From assembly GCA_040391785.1 (NCBI GenBank), contig JBEBXH010000012.1, positions 37,669-101,668 of the forward strand: DNA of 64,000 bases. Reading direction: 5' to 3'. The notes under the pieces are model-generated. The model did not search any database and was not told the DNA's origin. It saw only the letters and a program-made list of their open reading frames with translations. Shown one piece after another: positions 55,481 through 64,000 of the stretch. The DNA is from UBA5239 sp040391785 (GTDB taxonomy: Bacteria > Verrucomicrobiota > Lentisphaeria > Victivallales > Victivallaceae). Made by a program: the position numbers and the translations under genes. The number at the start of each line of letters is the position of its first letter. Within the stretch, counting starts at the first letter, position 1.

Positions 55481-56191
55481 ATGAAAAAGATTTTAAGCGT
55501 TGTATTGTGTGCCGCGGCCGCCGCTGTTTTCGCGGCTGATATTCATATGGCCGGTGATTCCACCATGGCGAACTACGGCGAGCGTAGATTGCCGATGTGG
55601 GGCTGGGGGCAGGCCCTGCCGGAACTGTGCGCGGAAAACGTCGCCGTCAAGAACCACGCCAAAGCCGGGGCCGCGCTGCCGGATTTCCGGAGCAGAAAAC
55701 TTTGGAGCAACCTGTTGAAAGACGTCAAGCCGGGCGACTTCGTCATCATCCAGTTCGGGCACAACGACCAGAAGGCGGCGACCAACCCGGAAATCGGCCC
55801 GGAGAAGGCTCTGGAAACGTACAGAAATCTCCTCAAAACCTGCATTGATGACGTCAAACAGAAACAGGCCAATTCGGTCATCGTAACCAGCATCGTCCGC
55901 TGTACCTATGATGCGGAAGGCAAGATCGTCGACGAAAACAATCTCCGCACTTACTGCGAGGCCGCCATGCAAGTGGCCAAGGAGAACGATGTCCCGGTAA
56001 TCGACCTGAACAAAGTCAGCCGCGAGAAAATCACTGAAATGGGCAAACCCGCCGCCGAGAAACTCTATATGGTCAGTGCCAACCGCAAGGACCGCACCCA
56101 TCTCCGCGACACCGGCGCCAAAACGTATGCCGCCTGGTTTGTCGAAGCGGTCAAAGCCGAAAAACTCCCTCTTGCGGAGTGCTTCAAGTAA
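55481..56191 (+). CDS. CE12 rhamnogalacturonan acetylesterase, second copy
   Basis: The 236-residue product has a signal peptide (MKKILSVVLCAAAAAVFAAD), HMAGDSTMANYGERRLPMWG, KNHAKAGAALPDF, IQFGHNDQKAATNPE and a C-terminal DRTHLRDTGAKTYAAW carrying the Asp-x-x-His-like pair. It is a paralog of the 53704-54456 product, with which it shares the GHNDQK block. AAGGAAT precedes the ATG at 55481. Its stop codon directly abuts the stop of the convergent gene. Confidence 0.9.
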   Translation: MKKILSVVLCAAAAAVFAADIHMAGDSTMANYGERRLPMWGWGQALPELCAENVAVKNHAKAGAALPDFRSRKLWSNLLKDVKPGDFVIIQFGHNDQKAATNPEIGPEKALETYRNLLKTCIDDVKQKQANSVIVTSIVRCTYDAEGKIVDENNLRTYCEAAMQVAKENDVPVIDLNKVSREKITEMGKPAAEKLYMVSANRKDRTHLRDTGAKTYAAWFVEAVKAEKLPLAECFK

Positions 56192-58756
56192 TCACCATGA
56201 GACGAGGGTGATGTCGTCGAGGAGCTGGGCGTCGTTGCCACGAAGGTAAATCCGGGTGAGCGGGCCGAGAGGTTCCGTCAGCTTCGCCGTCAGGATATTT
56301 TTGCCGTCCACGGACAGCTGCAGACTTCCGGTGGGCTGGTGATAGGTCAGCACGAATTCTGCTAACTCATTGCTCAGCGCATAGTGTCCGCTGCTGCCGG
56401 ACGCAAGGGCTTTGCCGGTCTTGTTCCAGCTCATCGGCGCGGCTTCGTCCAGGAGGCGGAGCGAGGCGATGCCGTGGGCGTTGAACATTTCGACTTTGGC
56501 GGAATCCCAGCCGGCTCCGACGCCTTTCGCCGTCTCGCCGTTCGTCAGCCAGACATTCAACAGCCGTTGATGCTTCAAGTGGGTCGCTTTGAAATAGAGC
56601 TGGAAGCTGCCGGTGACCGGAGCGGGCAATTCGCGCCACGCCAAGCCGTTGGCAATGCGGATCCGCGCGGGCTTCCGCCGCTCGTTGAGGATACGGAATG
56701 AACCGGAGGGCTCGGCCTTCCATTGTTCGATATTTTCGCCGGAACCCAGCTTGACCGCGCCGGGGATTTCCACGGCCGGAGCGGCAAATTGTTCGCGCTC
56801 GAAATTTTCGTAATTCGGCACGGCGTACAGGACAGGGCTGCCCCAGTTGCCGGCGCTGTCGCGGCCACGCAACCAGACGAAGTGCGCGCCGGGCGTACCC
56901 AGTACACTTTCGGGAAGCGTGATGAAGAACTGCTTCTGCCTGCCGTCCGTGCCGGGCACGGCCTCGCCGGAAGTGATGACGCGCTGTTCCTGCGGCGGGC
57001 CCAGCAGTGAGATCAGGCCGAGCTTCTGTTCCGGAGCCTTCAAGGTGATTCCGTCTTTGGCGAAATCGGCCGGGCGCGGGTTGACGCCGACGCTGGTGCG
57101 CCAGCCGTTCCAGAGTTCCGCCGGAAACTGATCGTCGCGGGTATGCGGGGTGAAATTGAAGGTATAATCGGTCTCTTTGCCGCCCTTCGGCTCGATCCGG
57201 AGCACCGGCTCGCGATTCGGCACCGAAACCCGGATTTCCGGGAAAGGACGGTCCGGCTGAAACGCCACGGCAGTACCGATGGCAAACGCTTCGCCGAACT
57301 TCTGCAGTTCCGGGGATTTGAATTCAACCGCCGGGGCCGCGACCGGAGCCGCCCAGCCCGGGGTGTATTGAAAGACATTCATCAACTGTTCCGCCTTGCC
57401 CATGAAGCCGGAAGCCATCTGCAGATTGCCGGAGGGCTTGCCGTTCGCGGCCTGCGGCGCTTTCCAGTAAAAATCGCCGTTCCAGACCACTTCCAGTGCG
57501 GTGACTTCGGACACGGTGTCGCGCACCTTAACAGTCAGCGCGCCGCCGCGGTTGTGCGAACGGGCAATCGAATCGATCACCGGGCCCGCGCCGTCGCCGT
57601 AACCGAGCTTTTCCCAGATCGAGGGGTGGACGCTCTCTTTCGGCGGCGGGGGCGGCGGCACAAAATCAATTCCCTTCAGGTGCGCCAGCAGCCGGCAATA
57701 GAGCCAGGGGTCCCCGGCGAAGCCGTCGAAGTCCCAGCCGGGCTCGAAATTCGCACCTTCTTCCCAGTCGTTCCAGGAGCTCATCATGATGAAATCGGGT
57801 TTGGCTTTCAGTGAATTCAACAGCGTGGTTTCCAGCCGCAGCCCGCTTTCGCCATAGGCGGCCACGCCGGACTGACGCCAGTTCTGCGCGGTACCGTCGA
57901 ACTTCGGATACTGCATATCGGTGATTTCTTTGCCCATTTTGTGGGCGTCGGCGAAAATACTTTCGGGATTCTGGGTGGTGAGCGACCATTTGCGGGTGAC
58001 GGGATTTTTGCGGGTCAGGCTACTGCCGGAAACGATGCGGCGCACCTGCGGTATTTTGCCGAAGCGCTTGACGTCGGCGAAAAGCATCCAGTACACCGGC
58101 CCGGCTTCCTTCTCCACTTCGCTGAAAACCTGTTCCAATTGCTCGGGCGTGACCGCAAATCCGTAGGTCTGGAAATAGATTACCGGCTTGCCGTCCACTT
58201 TCAGCAATCCCGGGTGGCTGCCGTACAGCTTGATGAAGCGGCTGAAACGCTTGACCATGACTTCCGGTTTCTGCGCGGCCGAACCTTTGCGGAACGCCAC
58301 TTCGTCCATGAAAAACACCGGCATTTTTTCGGCGGCGGCAATGTCCAGCACCGTCTTGATGATGTTCGATTTTTCTTCCTGAATGTACTCGACACCTTCA
58401 TTCCACTCGGGGTGGAGCATGGCGGAAACGGCGTCCAGCCCGGCGGCTTTCATGCAGCGGATCTGCCAGCGGATGACTTCGGGGTTGGCGGAATCGTAGG
58501 GGCCGATCAGCGGATAGCCGTTGCGGTTCCAGTAGAGGCGCCACGGTTCGCCGTCCGCCGTCAGCGTGCTGTCGCAATGCAGAAACGACTGCTGCTTATC
58601 CGGGTACGGGAAGCCCCACCAGAGGTGCCATTCCTGCACGTAGGTGGGGATATTTTTCAGCACGCCGCGCGACTCGGGCGTGAATTGTTTCGGTTCGGCG
58701 GCGGACGCGGAAACGACGAGGGCCGCCAGGAGCAAAATGTATAATTTCTTTATCAT
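56192..58756 (-). CDS. Secreted GH99/GH71-like glycoside hydrolase
   Basis: The 854-residue product has a signal peptide (MIKKLYILLLAALVVSASAA) and a barrel domain (about 30-370) with YVQEWHLWWGFPYPDKQQ, GLDAVSAMLHP, VDGKPVIYFQTYGF and MMSSWNDWEEGANFEPGWDF; the WNDWEEG...EP end is typical of GH99/GH71-like enzymes. After a poly-Pro linker (DFVPPPPPPKES) come several beta-sandwich domains, the last probably carbohydrate-binding. It overlaps the upstream GntR-type gene as ATGA. Confidence 0.82.
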   Translation of the reverse strand: MIKKLYILLLAALVVSASAAEPKQFTPESRGVLKNIPTYVQEWHLWWGFPYPDKQQSFLHCDSTLTADGEPWRLYWNRNGYPLIGPYDSANPEVIRWQIRCMKAAGLDAVSAMLHPEWNEGVEYIQEEKSNIIKTVLDIAAAEKMPVFFMDEVAFRKGSAAQKPEVMVKRFSRFIKLYGSHPGLLKVDGKPVIYFQTYGFAVTPEQLEQVFSEVEKEAGPVYWMLFADVKRFGKIPQVRRIVSGSSLTRKNPVTRKWSLTTQNPESIFADAHKMGKEITDMQYPKFDGTAQNWRQSGVAAYGESGLRLETTLLNSLKAKPDFIMMSSWNDWEEGANFEPGWDFDGFAGDPWLYCRLLAHLKGIDFVPPPPPPKESVHPSIWEKLGYGDGAGPVIDSIARSHNRGGALTVKVRDTVSEVTALEVVWNGDFYWKAPQAANGKPSGNLQMASGFMGKAEQLMNVFQYTPGWAAPVAAPAVEFKSPELQKFGEAFAIGTAVAFQPDRPFPEIRVSVPNREPVLRIEPKGGKETDYTFNFTPHTRDDQFPAELWNGWRTSVGVNPRPADFAKDGITLKAPEQKLGLISLLGPPQEQRVITSGEAVPGTDGRQKQFFITLPESVLGTPGAHFVWLRGRDSAGNWGSPVLYAVPNYENFEREQFAAPAVEIPGAVKLGSGENIEQWKAEPSGSFRILNERRKPARIRIANGLAWRELPAPVTGSFQLYFKATHLKHQRLLNVWLTNGETAKGVGAGWDSAKVEMFNAHGIASLRLLDEAAPMSWNKTGKALASGSSGHYALSNELAEFVLTYHQPTGSLQLSVDGKNILTAKLTEPLGPLTRIYLRGNDAQLLDDITLVSW

Positions 58757-59856
58757 AATTTTTTGATACTCTCGCGTTCTTTGAGTTTGACGTCGACGGC
58801 GATGGAACGCGACTCCACCGTACCGCCGTTTTCGATGATCCGCATGGCGGTGCCGATCGTCACTTCGAAGGGCTCAACCACCGTGGAAAGCTTCGGACAG
58901 GTGTACTCCTCCAGCCCCGCGTCCTCGTAAGCGGTGATCACGCTGACCTGCTCCGGGCAGGAAATGCCCATTTCATGCAGCGCCCGCAGTGTACCAATGG
59001 CTCCGGGAAACGTGTCCACCACCAGCGCCGTCAACTCGGGATGCTCCTTCATCACTTCCAGCGTCTGCCGGTAACCGGCCTCCATCGGACTCTGCCAGAA
59101 ATCGATCCGCAGCGAGGGCTTGACCATGTCGTGGTAACGCAGTTTATGGCGGTACAGAGCGGCCTTCATGCCGCGCAGCGTCTGCTGTCCGGCCAGGGAC
59201 GGCGGCTCGTTGGGAATCCAGCCGAGATTGCGGTGCCCGGCCTGCAGCAGGGTATCCATTTTCAGGAAACCCGACTGGAAATGATCGATGCTGATGGCGA
59301 AAAGATGTTCATAAGCGCCGGGGTCGCTCAGCTCCCCGATCACCACCACCGGGCAGCCGATCGTATCCAGTTTGCGCAGTTCGCTGTCCAGCGGCACCGA
59401 CGCCACGATCACGATGCCGCGCAGGTGGCGGCACTCGTCCACCAGCTCGTAAAACGGCGACCAGTTGACTTCCGGGTGGTTTTTCACGCTGACCAGGCGG
59501 TAATTGGCGCGCATGGCCATGACTTCCGTCAGGTGGACGCGCTGCCAGATCGGGAACGAATAAAAATCGGGGTAGACGATGATGATTTCACCGCGCGACG
59601 TGCCGCTCTCGGTGATGCGCGCCACGGGCTGCGGACGGGGCATGACATAGGTGCCGTCGCCCACGCGCCGCGAAAGGTACCCCTCGTCGGTCAGTTCCTT
59701 CATGACTTTGTTGATCGTCATCCGGCTGACTTCAAACTGCTCGGCCAGTCCGCGCTCGGCCGGCAGCCGGGTGCCGATCTTCATCTTGCGGATTTCCTCG
59801 AGCAGGCCCTGTTTGACCTGGCCGTGAATGGTTTTTTCGGAGATCTTGCGGTTCAT
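58753..59856 (-). CDS. GntR-type regulator with LacI-like sensor
   Basis: The 367-residue product has a GntR winged helix (IGTRLPAERGLAEQFEVSRM, LTDEGYLSRRVGDGTYVMP) and a LacI-type sensor (GEIIIVYPDFYSFPIWQRVH, GHRNLGWIPNEPPSLAGQQ, VSVITAYEDAGLEEY). It lies between the pseudopilin (11 bases) and the GH99-like gene (4-base overlap). It probably binds the GGTATA half-sites at 60622-60672 and so controls its own operon. Confidence 0.92.
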   Translation of the reverse strand: MNRKISEKTIHGQVKQGLLEEIRKMKIGTRLPAERGLAEQFEVSRMTINKVMKELTDEGYLSRRVGDGTYVMPRPQPVARITESGTSRGEIIIVYPDFYSFPIWQRVHLTEVMAMRANYRLVSVKNHPEVNWSPFYELVDECRHLRGIVIVASVPLDSELRKLDTIGCPVVVIGELSDPGAYEHLFAISIDHFQSGFLKMDTLLQAGHRNLGWIPNEPPSLAGQQTLRGMKAALYRHKLRYHDMVKPSLRIDFWQSPMEAGYRQTLEVMKEHPELTALVVDTFPGAIGTLRALHEMGISCPEQVSVITAYEDAGLEEYTCPKLSTVVEPFEVTIGTAMRIIENGGTVESRSIAVDVKLKERESIKKL

Positions 59857-59867
59857 GATGATACTCC

Positions 59868-60596
59868 TTATTCCGACAACACAATCCGGGCGGTATAGGG
59901 ATCCGGAATCACGCCGAACAGGAACGTTTTGAATTTGCGGCGCTCCGTCTCGACATGGCCGTCGTAAAAGAGCAGGTTGCCGCGCTGCTGGTGCGTGAGA
60001 CTGAAGTTCTCAAACGAAGCGTAACAGAGCTGGCTGTAGCGGCCGCTGCCGATCGACTGGTAACTGTCGTAGGTGGTGATAAACATCGAAGGCGAAACAT
60101 TGCGGCTGTCGTTCAGGTCGGTATCGGTGGGAAAAAGAGGAGCGGAATAACTGAAGCGGTTGCCGGTGTTTTTCCAGTAAGCGTCTTTATTGTCCGTGGC
60201 ATTCAGGCGGATGCCGCGCTTGGCATAGGTCCGCTGTTCATGGTCGAAAATTCCGAAGGGAAAAACCGACGGGCAAACCGCCACCCAGGCTTTCTTGTTC
60301 GCCGTATGATAATCGTTGATCAACCCCAGATGGGCCATACTGACCGCCCACGAGTTGGAATCCACATGCCCGGCGGAAACCGGCGGCGCGACCTGCAGCC
60401 GCGGACCGTACAGCCAGCCGTCATAAATATTGACGTACTGGGCGTCCGCCAGGCCGATCTGGCGCAGGTTATTCATACAGGTGACGCTTTTCGCCCGCAT
60501 CCGGGCACTGTTCAACGCCGGCAGCAGCATGGCCGCCAGAATGGCGATGATGGCGATCACAACGAGGAGTTCGATGAGTGTAAAATTTTTCCGCAT
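59868..60596 (-). CDS. Pseudopilin-like protein
   Basis: The 242-residue product has the very short leader MRKN, then FTLIELLVVIAIIAILAA. The tail motif HQQRGNLLFYDG is a standard H-X9-DG. The start at 60596 follows GGAAGGAA; an upstream ATG would give a long leader with no support. Here the pseudopilin precedes its GntR regulator instead of following it. Confidence 0.88.
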   Translation of the reverse strand: MRKNFTLIELLVVIAIIAILAAMLLPALNSARMRAKSVTCMNNLRQIGLADAQYVNIYDGWLYGPRLQVAPPVSAGHVDSNSWAVSMAHLGLINDYHTANKKAWVAVCPSVFPFGIFDHEQRTYAKRGIRLNATDNKDAYWKNTGNRFSYSAPLFPTDTDLNDSRNVSPSMFITTYDSYQSIGSGRYSQLCYASFENFSLTHQQRGNLLFYDGHVETERRKFKTFLFGVIPDPYTARIVLSE

Positions 60597-60621
60597 ATGA
60601 CAATTCCTTCCACAATGGTTA

Positions 60622-60672
60622 TTGGTATAGTGATAATTATACATCAATGCTTCGTTTTTGTCAATATACCAA
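60622..60672 (-). promoter_or_regulatory. Promoter with paired GGTATA half-sites
   Basis: On the minus strand TTGACA (60659-60664) and TATAAT (60636-60641) are exactly 17 bases apart. TTGGTATA (60622-60629) and TATACCAA (60665-60672) bracket the promoter as an inverted pair. Related half-sites lie at 60755-60762 and 60788-60795, towards the divergent esterase gene. Confidence 0.8.
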
Positions 60673-60754
60673 TGTGAATTTTATTCGATTTTTTTCTTGA
60701 AAACTTTATATTTGTGCTTATTTATATCTTTTTCCAGAGAAATGCGCAGCAAAT

Positions 60755-60857
60755 CATACCAATTATGACAAATCAAATTTTTAAGAAATGGTATACTGAA
60801 AAATTCATCGAAAAAATCATTCTGAAGTCTTGAAAATTCCACTTTGGCGGATATTAT
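60755..60857 (+). promoter_or_regulatory. Candidate promoter and half-sites for the esterase gene
   Basis: CATACCAA (60755-60762) and ATGGTATA (60788-60795) precede a possible promoter, TTGAAA (60830-60835) and TATTAT (60852-60857), spaced 16 bases. Shared control with the divergent GntR operon is inferred. Confidence 0.5.
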
Positions 60858-60905
60858 AAGATTATATAGGTAAATCAGTTTATATCAACAATTATTTGAG
60901 GTTGA

Positions 60906-62324
60906 ATGATGAAGTTCAGGATGTGTTTTTTGATCGCCGGATTCGCTCTGGCCGCCGCCGCCGTGGAAATGCCCGCCGTATTCAGCGACAACATGGTTCT
61001 GCAGTGCGACCGCGCCGTTCCGGTCTGGGGCACCGCCCGCCCCGGCGAAAATATCACCGTCGAATTCCGTCAGCAGAAAGTATCCGCCCCCGCCGGCGAG
61101 GACGGCAAATGGCAGGTGAAGCTGCAGCCGATGACCGCGGACGCCGCCGGTGCGACGCTGACCGTGAAGGGCGACAATACCCTGACTTTTCAGAATGTCC
61201 TGACCGGAGATGTCTGGCTGTGCGCCGGACAATCCAACATGCAGTTCGTCCTCAAAGATATCGACGGCGGCCAGGAGCTGGCAGATAAGGCGGAAAATCC
61301 GAATATCCGGCTGTTCAAATTCAAGCGCGACTGGAGCCGGACGCCCCGGACAAATGTCGAGGGACAGTGGCTCATGTGCGAACCGGAAAGCGCCAGGGCT
61401 TTTTCAGCGGTGGGCTACCTGGTCGGACGGGATATCGCCGCGGAGGTCAAAGTGCCGGTGGGGCTGATCAGCATCGCCTGGGGCGGCTGCCGCATCGAGT
61501 CCATGATCGACCGTGCCGCCTGGAGCGAAGCACAGGCCCCGGAAGAAATTCAGAAAGCAGTAGCGGGCGCCTTCGGCGAGCTCGACGGCCGGGAAGATGC
61601 CAAGCTCCGCGAGGACAAGCAGCGCCTCCCCTCGGTGCTGTTCAACGCCATGGTGCATCCCTTCTCGCCGTTTGCCGTGCGCGGCATGCTCTGGTATCAG
61701 GGCGAGGACAATCACTCGGAAGGAATGCGTTATGCCGAGAAACTGCGCGTGCTGGCGTACTGCTGGCGCAAAAATTTCGCCTACGAAAATATGCCCATTT
61801 TCATCGTCCAGTTGCCGCCATTCCAGTATGGCAATGAGAACCCGACCCGGATTCCGAATTTCTGGGCCGCCCAGCAGTATTTCGCCGAACATGACCGCAA
61901 TTCCGGGTTCGTCGTCGCCACCGACAGCGGCAACCCGAAGGATATCCACCCCACCAATAAGGCCCCGCTGGCGGCCCGGCTGGCGAAACTGGTGCTTTAC
62001 CGCGAATACGGCATCGGCGACGATTCCGCCCTGGCCCCGACCTTCCGCAAATGCACGCGCGACGGCAATAAACTGATCGTGGAATTCAACCATCCGAACG
62101 GCCTAAAAACGCGCGACGGACAGGGCGTTTCGCACTTGATGCTCTCCGGCGGCGGCGATGAGTTTCACCCCGCCTCCGGGGTCATCGAAAACGACAAACT
62201 GATCGTCACCTCCCCCGAAGTCCCCGCCCCTGCCCGCCTCCGCTTCGGCTGGGACAAAGTGGCCAATCCGAACCTGGTCAACCGCGCGGGCGTTCCCGCC
62301 GCCCCCTTCGATACCGGCAAATAA
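60906..62324 (+). CDS. Sialate O-acetylesterase family protein, secreted
   Basis: The 472-residue product has a signal peptide (MMKFRMCFLIAGFALAAAAV), an N-terminal beta domain (MPAVFSDNMVLQCDRAVPVW), and the SASA esterase domain with the nucleophile CAGQSNMQFVL, IAWGGCRIESMI, GMLWYQGEDNHSEG and the catalytic DIHPTNKAPLAARLAKLVL. It removes O-acetyl groups from sialic acid or plant glycans; which one is not readable. It is divergent from a GntR operon with shared half-sites. Confidence 0.92.
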   Translation: MMKFRMCFLIAGFALAAAAVEMPAVFSDNMVLQCDRAVPVWGTARPGENITVEFRQQKVSAPAGEDGKWQVKLQPMTADAAGATLTVKGDNTLTFQNVLTGDVWLCAGQSNMQFVLKDIDGGQELADKAENPNIRLFKFKRDWSRTPRTNVEGQWLMCEPESARAFSAVGYLVGRDIAAEVKVPVGLISIAWGGCRIESMIDRAAWSEAQAPEEIQKAVAGAFGELDGREDAKLREDKQRLPSVLFNAMVHPFSPFAVRGMLWYQGEDNHSEGMRYAEKLRVLAYCWRKNFAYENMPIFIVQLPPFQYGNENPTRIPNFWAAQQYFAEHDRNSGFVVATDSGNPKDIHPTNKAPLAARLAKLVLYREYGIGDDSALAPTFRKCTRDGNKLIVEFNHPNGLKTRDGQGVSHLMLSGGGDEFHPASGVIENDKLIVTSPEVPAPARLRFGWDKVANPNLVNRAGVPAAPFDTGK

Positions 62325-62343
62325 TACCAAAAGCCCCTGGTAG

Positions 62344-62448
62344 GGTCGCCTGTCCTCAGGCGACCGTTCCCCTCAAGCCAAATATCCTGTCGGCATAGGC
62401 GAAACTGCTAGACGAATCGAAGCGAACGGCGCTCTGAGACAGAGCGCC
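62344..62448. repeat. Two REP-like perfect hairpins
   Basis: GGTCGCCTG-TCCT-CAGGCGACC (62344-62365) and GGCGCTCTG-AGA-CAGAGCGCC (62428-62448) are perfect 9-bp stems without T-runs, 62 bases apart, in the convergent spacer. Their form fits REP-type palindromes; other copies are not seen in this window. Confidence 0.6.
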
Positions 62449-62454
62449 CCACCC

Positions 62455-62494
62455 ACAAGAAAAAGCCCGGTGAACAGGTTTCCCCATTCACCGG
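62455..62494 (-). terminator. Intrinsic terminator of the adhesin gene
   Basis: On the minus strand CCGGTGAA and TTCACCGG (62487-62494 and 62467-62474) form an 8-bp stem followed by GCTTTTTCTT, 33 bases after the adhesin stop codon. Confidence 0.8.
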
Positions 62495-62526
62495 ACCCAG
62501 GAGCGCTGTTATAATACTGATCGGTA

Positions 62527-64000
62527 TTACACCAGCAACATTTCATCGAGGAGAAGGTCGAGAGCATCTTTCAAGTTCTCGACTTTTTCCATCACGGTCA
62601 CATCCGTGAGCTCAACACCGCTGAAGTTGACCACATTCACGCCGCCAGCTTCGATGTTGATGGTCGACGGCATGGTGTGCATCGGGTGATCGCTCTGGAA
62701 GCTCGTATTCTGAGCGCCGCTGAAATCATTCACCGGCATCTGCACCTGGACGCCGCCGGCCTTGTCATTGACCTTGTATTGGGAATCGAGTACGCTCTTT
62801 TCCGCTTTGTCGGCGAACAATCCGGATTTAACCAGCATCGAATTGGTCCGCTGCTGGACGGCCTGCTGGTCATAGTCCTCGAAGCTCTTCTTCTGACTGG
62901 TTTCCTTCAAGTTCGTTTTCATCTTGCTTTCGGCCTTGGCGGAAGTCTGGTGCGAAGCACTGCCGACGCTTCCGCTGTTTTCGGTATCGAGCACGGCATC
63001 CACGTCGCGGTTCGCCGTCATGGTCGAAAGCGAGTTGATCAGACTGGCCTGGTGCTGCCCGTTGATCACATAGCGCCTGGAGGAAGCGTCGCTGTAGATA
63101 TTGATCCGCGCCTCGTCGACAACGGCGGCGGTAATCGTCAGCGTGCCGTTAACCACGGTCACGTTGTAGTTTTTGCCGCCGTTGCCGTCCTCAAGCTGAT
63201 ATTGGTCGATGCCGTATTTACCCACGGCCTCGCCTTTGTCGGTGCGGTTGTAACCGAAGGCGGTGTCACCGCCGACCAGACCGGTCGTGTTACCGGTGAA
63301 CGCCGGATCGGCCTGTCCAACCACCTTGCCCTTGTCGTCGATGACGATGAGCAAATCAGCCGGAGTGATGTCCGCGCCCTTGTCCACATAAACCACGTCG
63401 TAGTTACTGAGATCACCGGTCAGTGAATCGCCAATGAAGTTGACGTTTTTGTTGTCGCCGACATGGCGGTCGTCGAACGATGCGGTGCCTTTGTTATAGG
63501 TGACATTGTCGACAGCATAATCGCCGGTGACGGACCACTGGTAATCGGCGCTGGTGTTGCCGTCGTAAACCTTGTCATCGCCATCGCGGGTTACCGTGAT
63601 CGTGGCCTTGGTGATGACCACTTCGCCGGCCACATACTTGATCGAGTAATTACCGGTCATATTTTCGTTGCCGCTGTTTTTGATCACCGCACCCGACTGC
63701 AGGTTGCTGTAAGTGTCCGCATTGCGCCAGCTGTACTGGCCGTCAATCGAATCAAGCCTGTCATCGCCGACCAGACCATTGACGCTTCCGACGCTGTAAT
63801 CATGATATTGGCCGTCGTAAGTGCGCTCGTCGCTCGTGCCGGTGATTGTCAGCTCGGCTTGCTTGATCACCACTTCACCGGCCACGTACTTGATCGAGTA
63901 ATTGCCGGTCATAATTTCGTTGCCGCTGTTTTTGATCACCGCGTTCGACTGCAGGTTCTCGTAGGTATCCGCGTTGCGCCAGCTGTACTGGCCGTCAACC
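62527..64000 (-). CDS. Large MBG/YDG-repeat surface protein, 5' end outside window
   Basis: About 491 C-terminal residues are present; the frame stays open to the right edge. It contains MBG/YDG-type repeats of bacterial adhesins (TITGTSDERTYDGQYHDYS, VTRDGDDKVYDGNTSADY, and a MBG_2-like segment around LLIVIDDKGKVVGQADPAF). Two copies of an 84-residue unit containing DGQYSWRNADTY are seen. After the repeats comes a polar tail ending DLLLDEMLLV, with no autotransporter barrel or sorting signal. It is probably a secreted filamentous-hemagglutinin-like protein; the N-terminal part needed to confirm this is missing. Confidence 0.83.
   Translation of the reverse strand, partial: VDGQYSWRNADTYENLQSNAVIKNSGNEIMTGNYSIKYVAGEVVIKQAELTITGTSDERTYDGQYHDYSVGSVNGLVGDDRLDSIDGQYSWRNADTYSNLQSGAVIKNSGNENMTGNYSIKYVAGEVVITKATITVTRDGDDKVYDGNTSADYQWSVTGDYAVDNVTYNKGTASFDDRHVGDNKNVNFIGDSLTGDLSNYDVVYVDKGADITPADLLIVIDDKGKVVGQADPAFTGNTTGLVGGDTAFGYNRTDKGEAVGKYGIDQYQLEDGNGGKNYNVTVVNGTLTITAAVVDEARINIYSDASSRRYVINGQHQASLINSLSTMTANRDVDAVLDTENSGSVGSASHQTSAKAESKMKTNLKETSQKKSFEDYDQQAVQQRTNSMLVKSGLFADKAEKSVLDSQYKVNDKAGGVQVQMPVNDFSGAQNTSFQSDHPMHTMPSTINIEAGGVNVVNFSGVELTDVTVMEKVENLKDALDLLLDEMLLV
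63620..64000 (-). repeat. 252-bp tandem repeat inside the adhesin gene
   Basis: The segment 63620-63752 repeats as 63872-64000 with a 252-base period and only scattered mismatches. It encodes the 84-residue MBG unit and probably continues beyond the window. Confidence 0.8.

Overview
The window looks like chromosomal DNA of a Lentisphaeria-type bacterium of the PVC superphylum (Victivallales-like). This is inferred from five stand-alone prepilin-type proteins with H-X9-DG tails, DUF4838, DUF4091 and GH106-like carbohydrate proteins, many LacI, GntR and AraC regulators, and the absence of SusC/SusD. Genes are GC-rich, while control regions are AT-rich with near-consensus sigma-70 promoters. I see no rRNA, tRNA, CRISPR array, phage or transposase.

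Layout. 1-3613 (minus): a GntR/LacI-hybrid regulator, a pseudopilin and two beta-helix proteins. 3835-10736 (plus): a tightly overlapping operon with a membrane protein carrying HELCH, a NIF3-family protein, five lipoproteins (four DUF4349-like), an alpha/beta hydrolase and a YjbQ-family protein. 10878-15142: a sugar acetyltransferase, a QueG-like iron-sulfur protein, acetolactate synthase with a structured leader, and an SGNH hydrolase whose motif order is circularly permuted. 15139-25373: a GH106-like hydrolase divergent from a LacI regulator, followed by a pseudopilin and DUF4838/carbohydrate-binding proteins. 25584-36415: a histidine phosphatase, AraC, GH4, a pseudopilin, two paralogous secreted proteins, two DUF4091 proteins and a GDPD-like protein. 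36421-41934: a structured intergenic element, AraC, a deacetylase-like protein, a pseudopilin and a GH109-like protein. 42227-44683: a GH112 phosphorylase and L-rhamnose mutarotase. 44729-51368 (minus): an Opp-type ABC importer whose binding protein is fused to the OppB-type permease. 51727-56191: a PL11 rhamnogalacturonan lyase, two CE12 acetylesterases and a LacI regulator. 56192-60596 (minus): a pseudopilin, a GntR/LacI hybrid and a GH99/71-like protein. 60906-62324: a sialate O-acetylesterase-family protein. 62527-64000 (minus): the C-terminal part of a large repeat adhesin.

How it may work together. The PL11 lyase, CE12 esterases, importer, GH106-like protein, GH112 phosphorylase and rhamnose mutarotase make a coherent set for pectin rhamnogalacturonan I: backbone cleavage and deacetylation outside, uptake by a binding-protein ABC importer, then hydrolysis or phosphorolysis inside. 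The other loci target unknown glycans. A recurring unit is a regulator gene next to a pseudopilin gene next to secreted carbohydrate-active proteins. The most unusual items are the circularly permuted SGNH protein, the binding-protein/permease fusion, the one-pseudopilin-per-locus pattern, a 158-bp multi-hairpin element at 36421-36578, and paired operators around perfectly spaced promoters.
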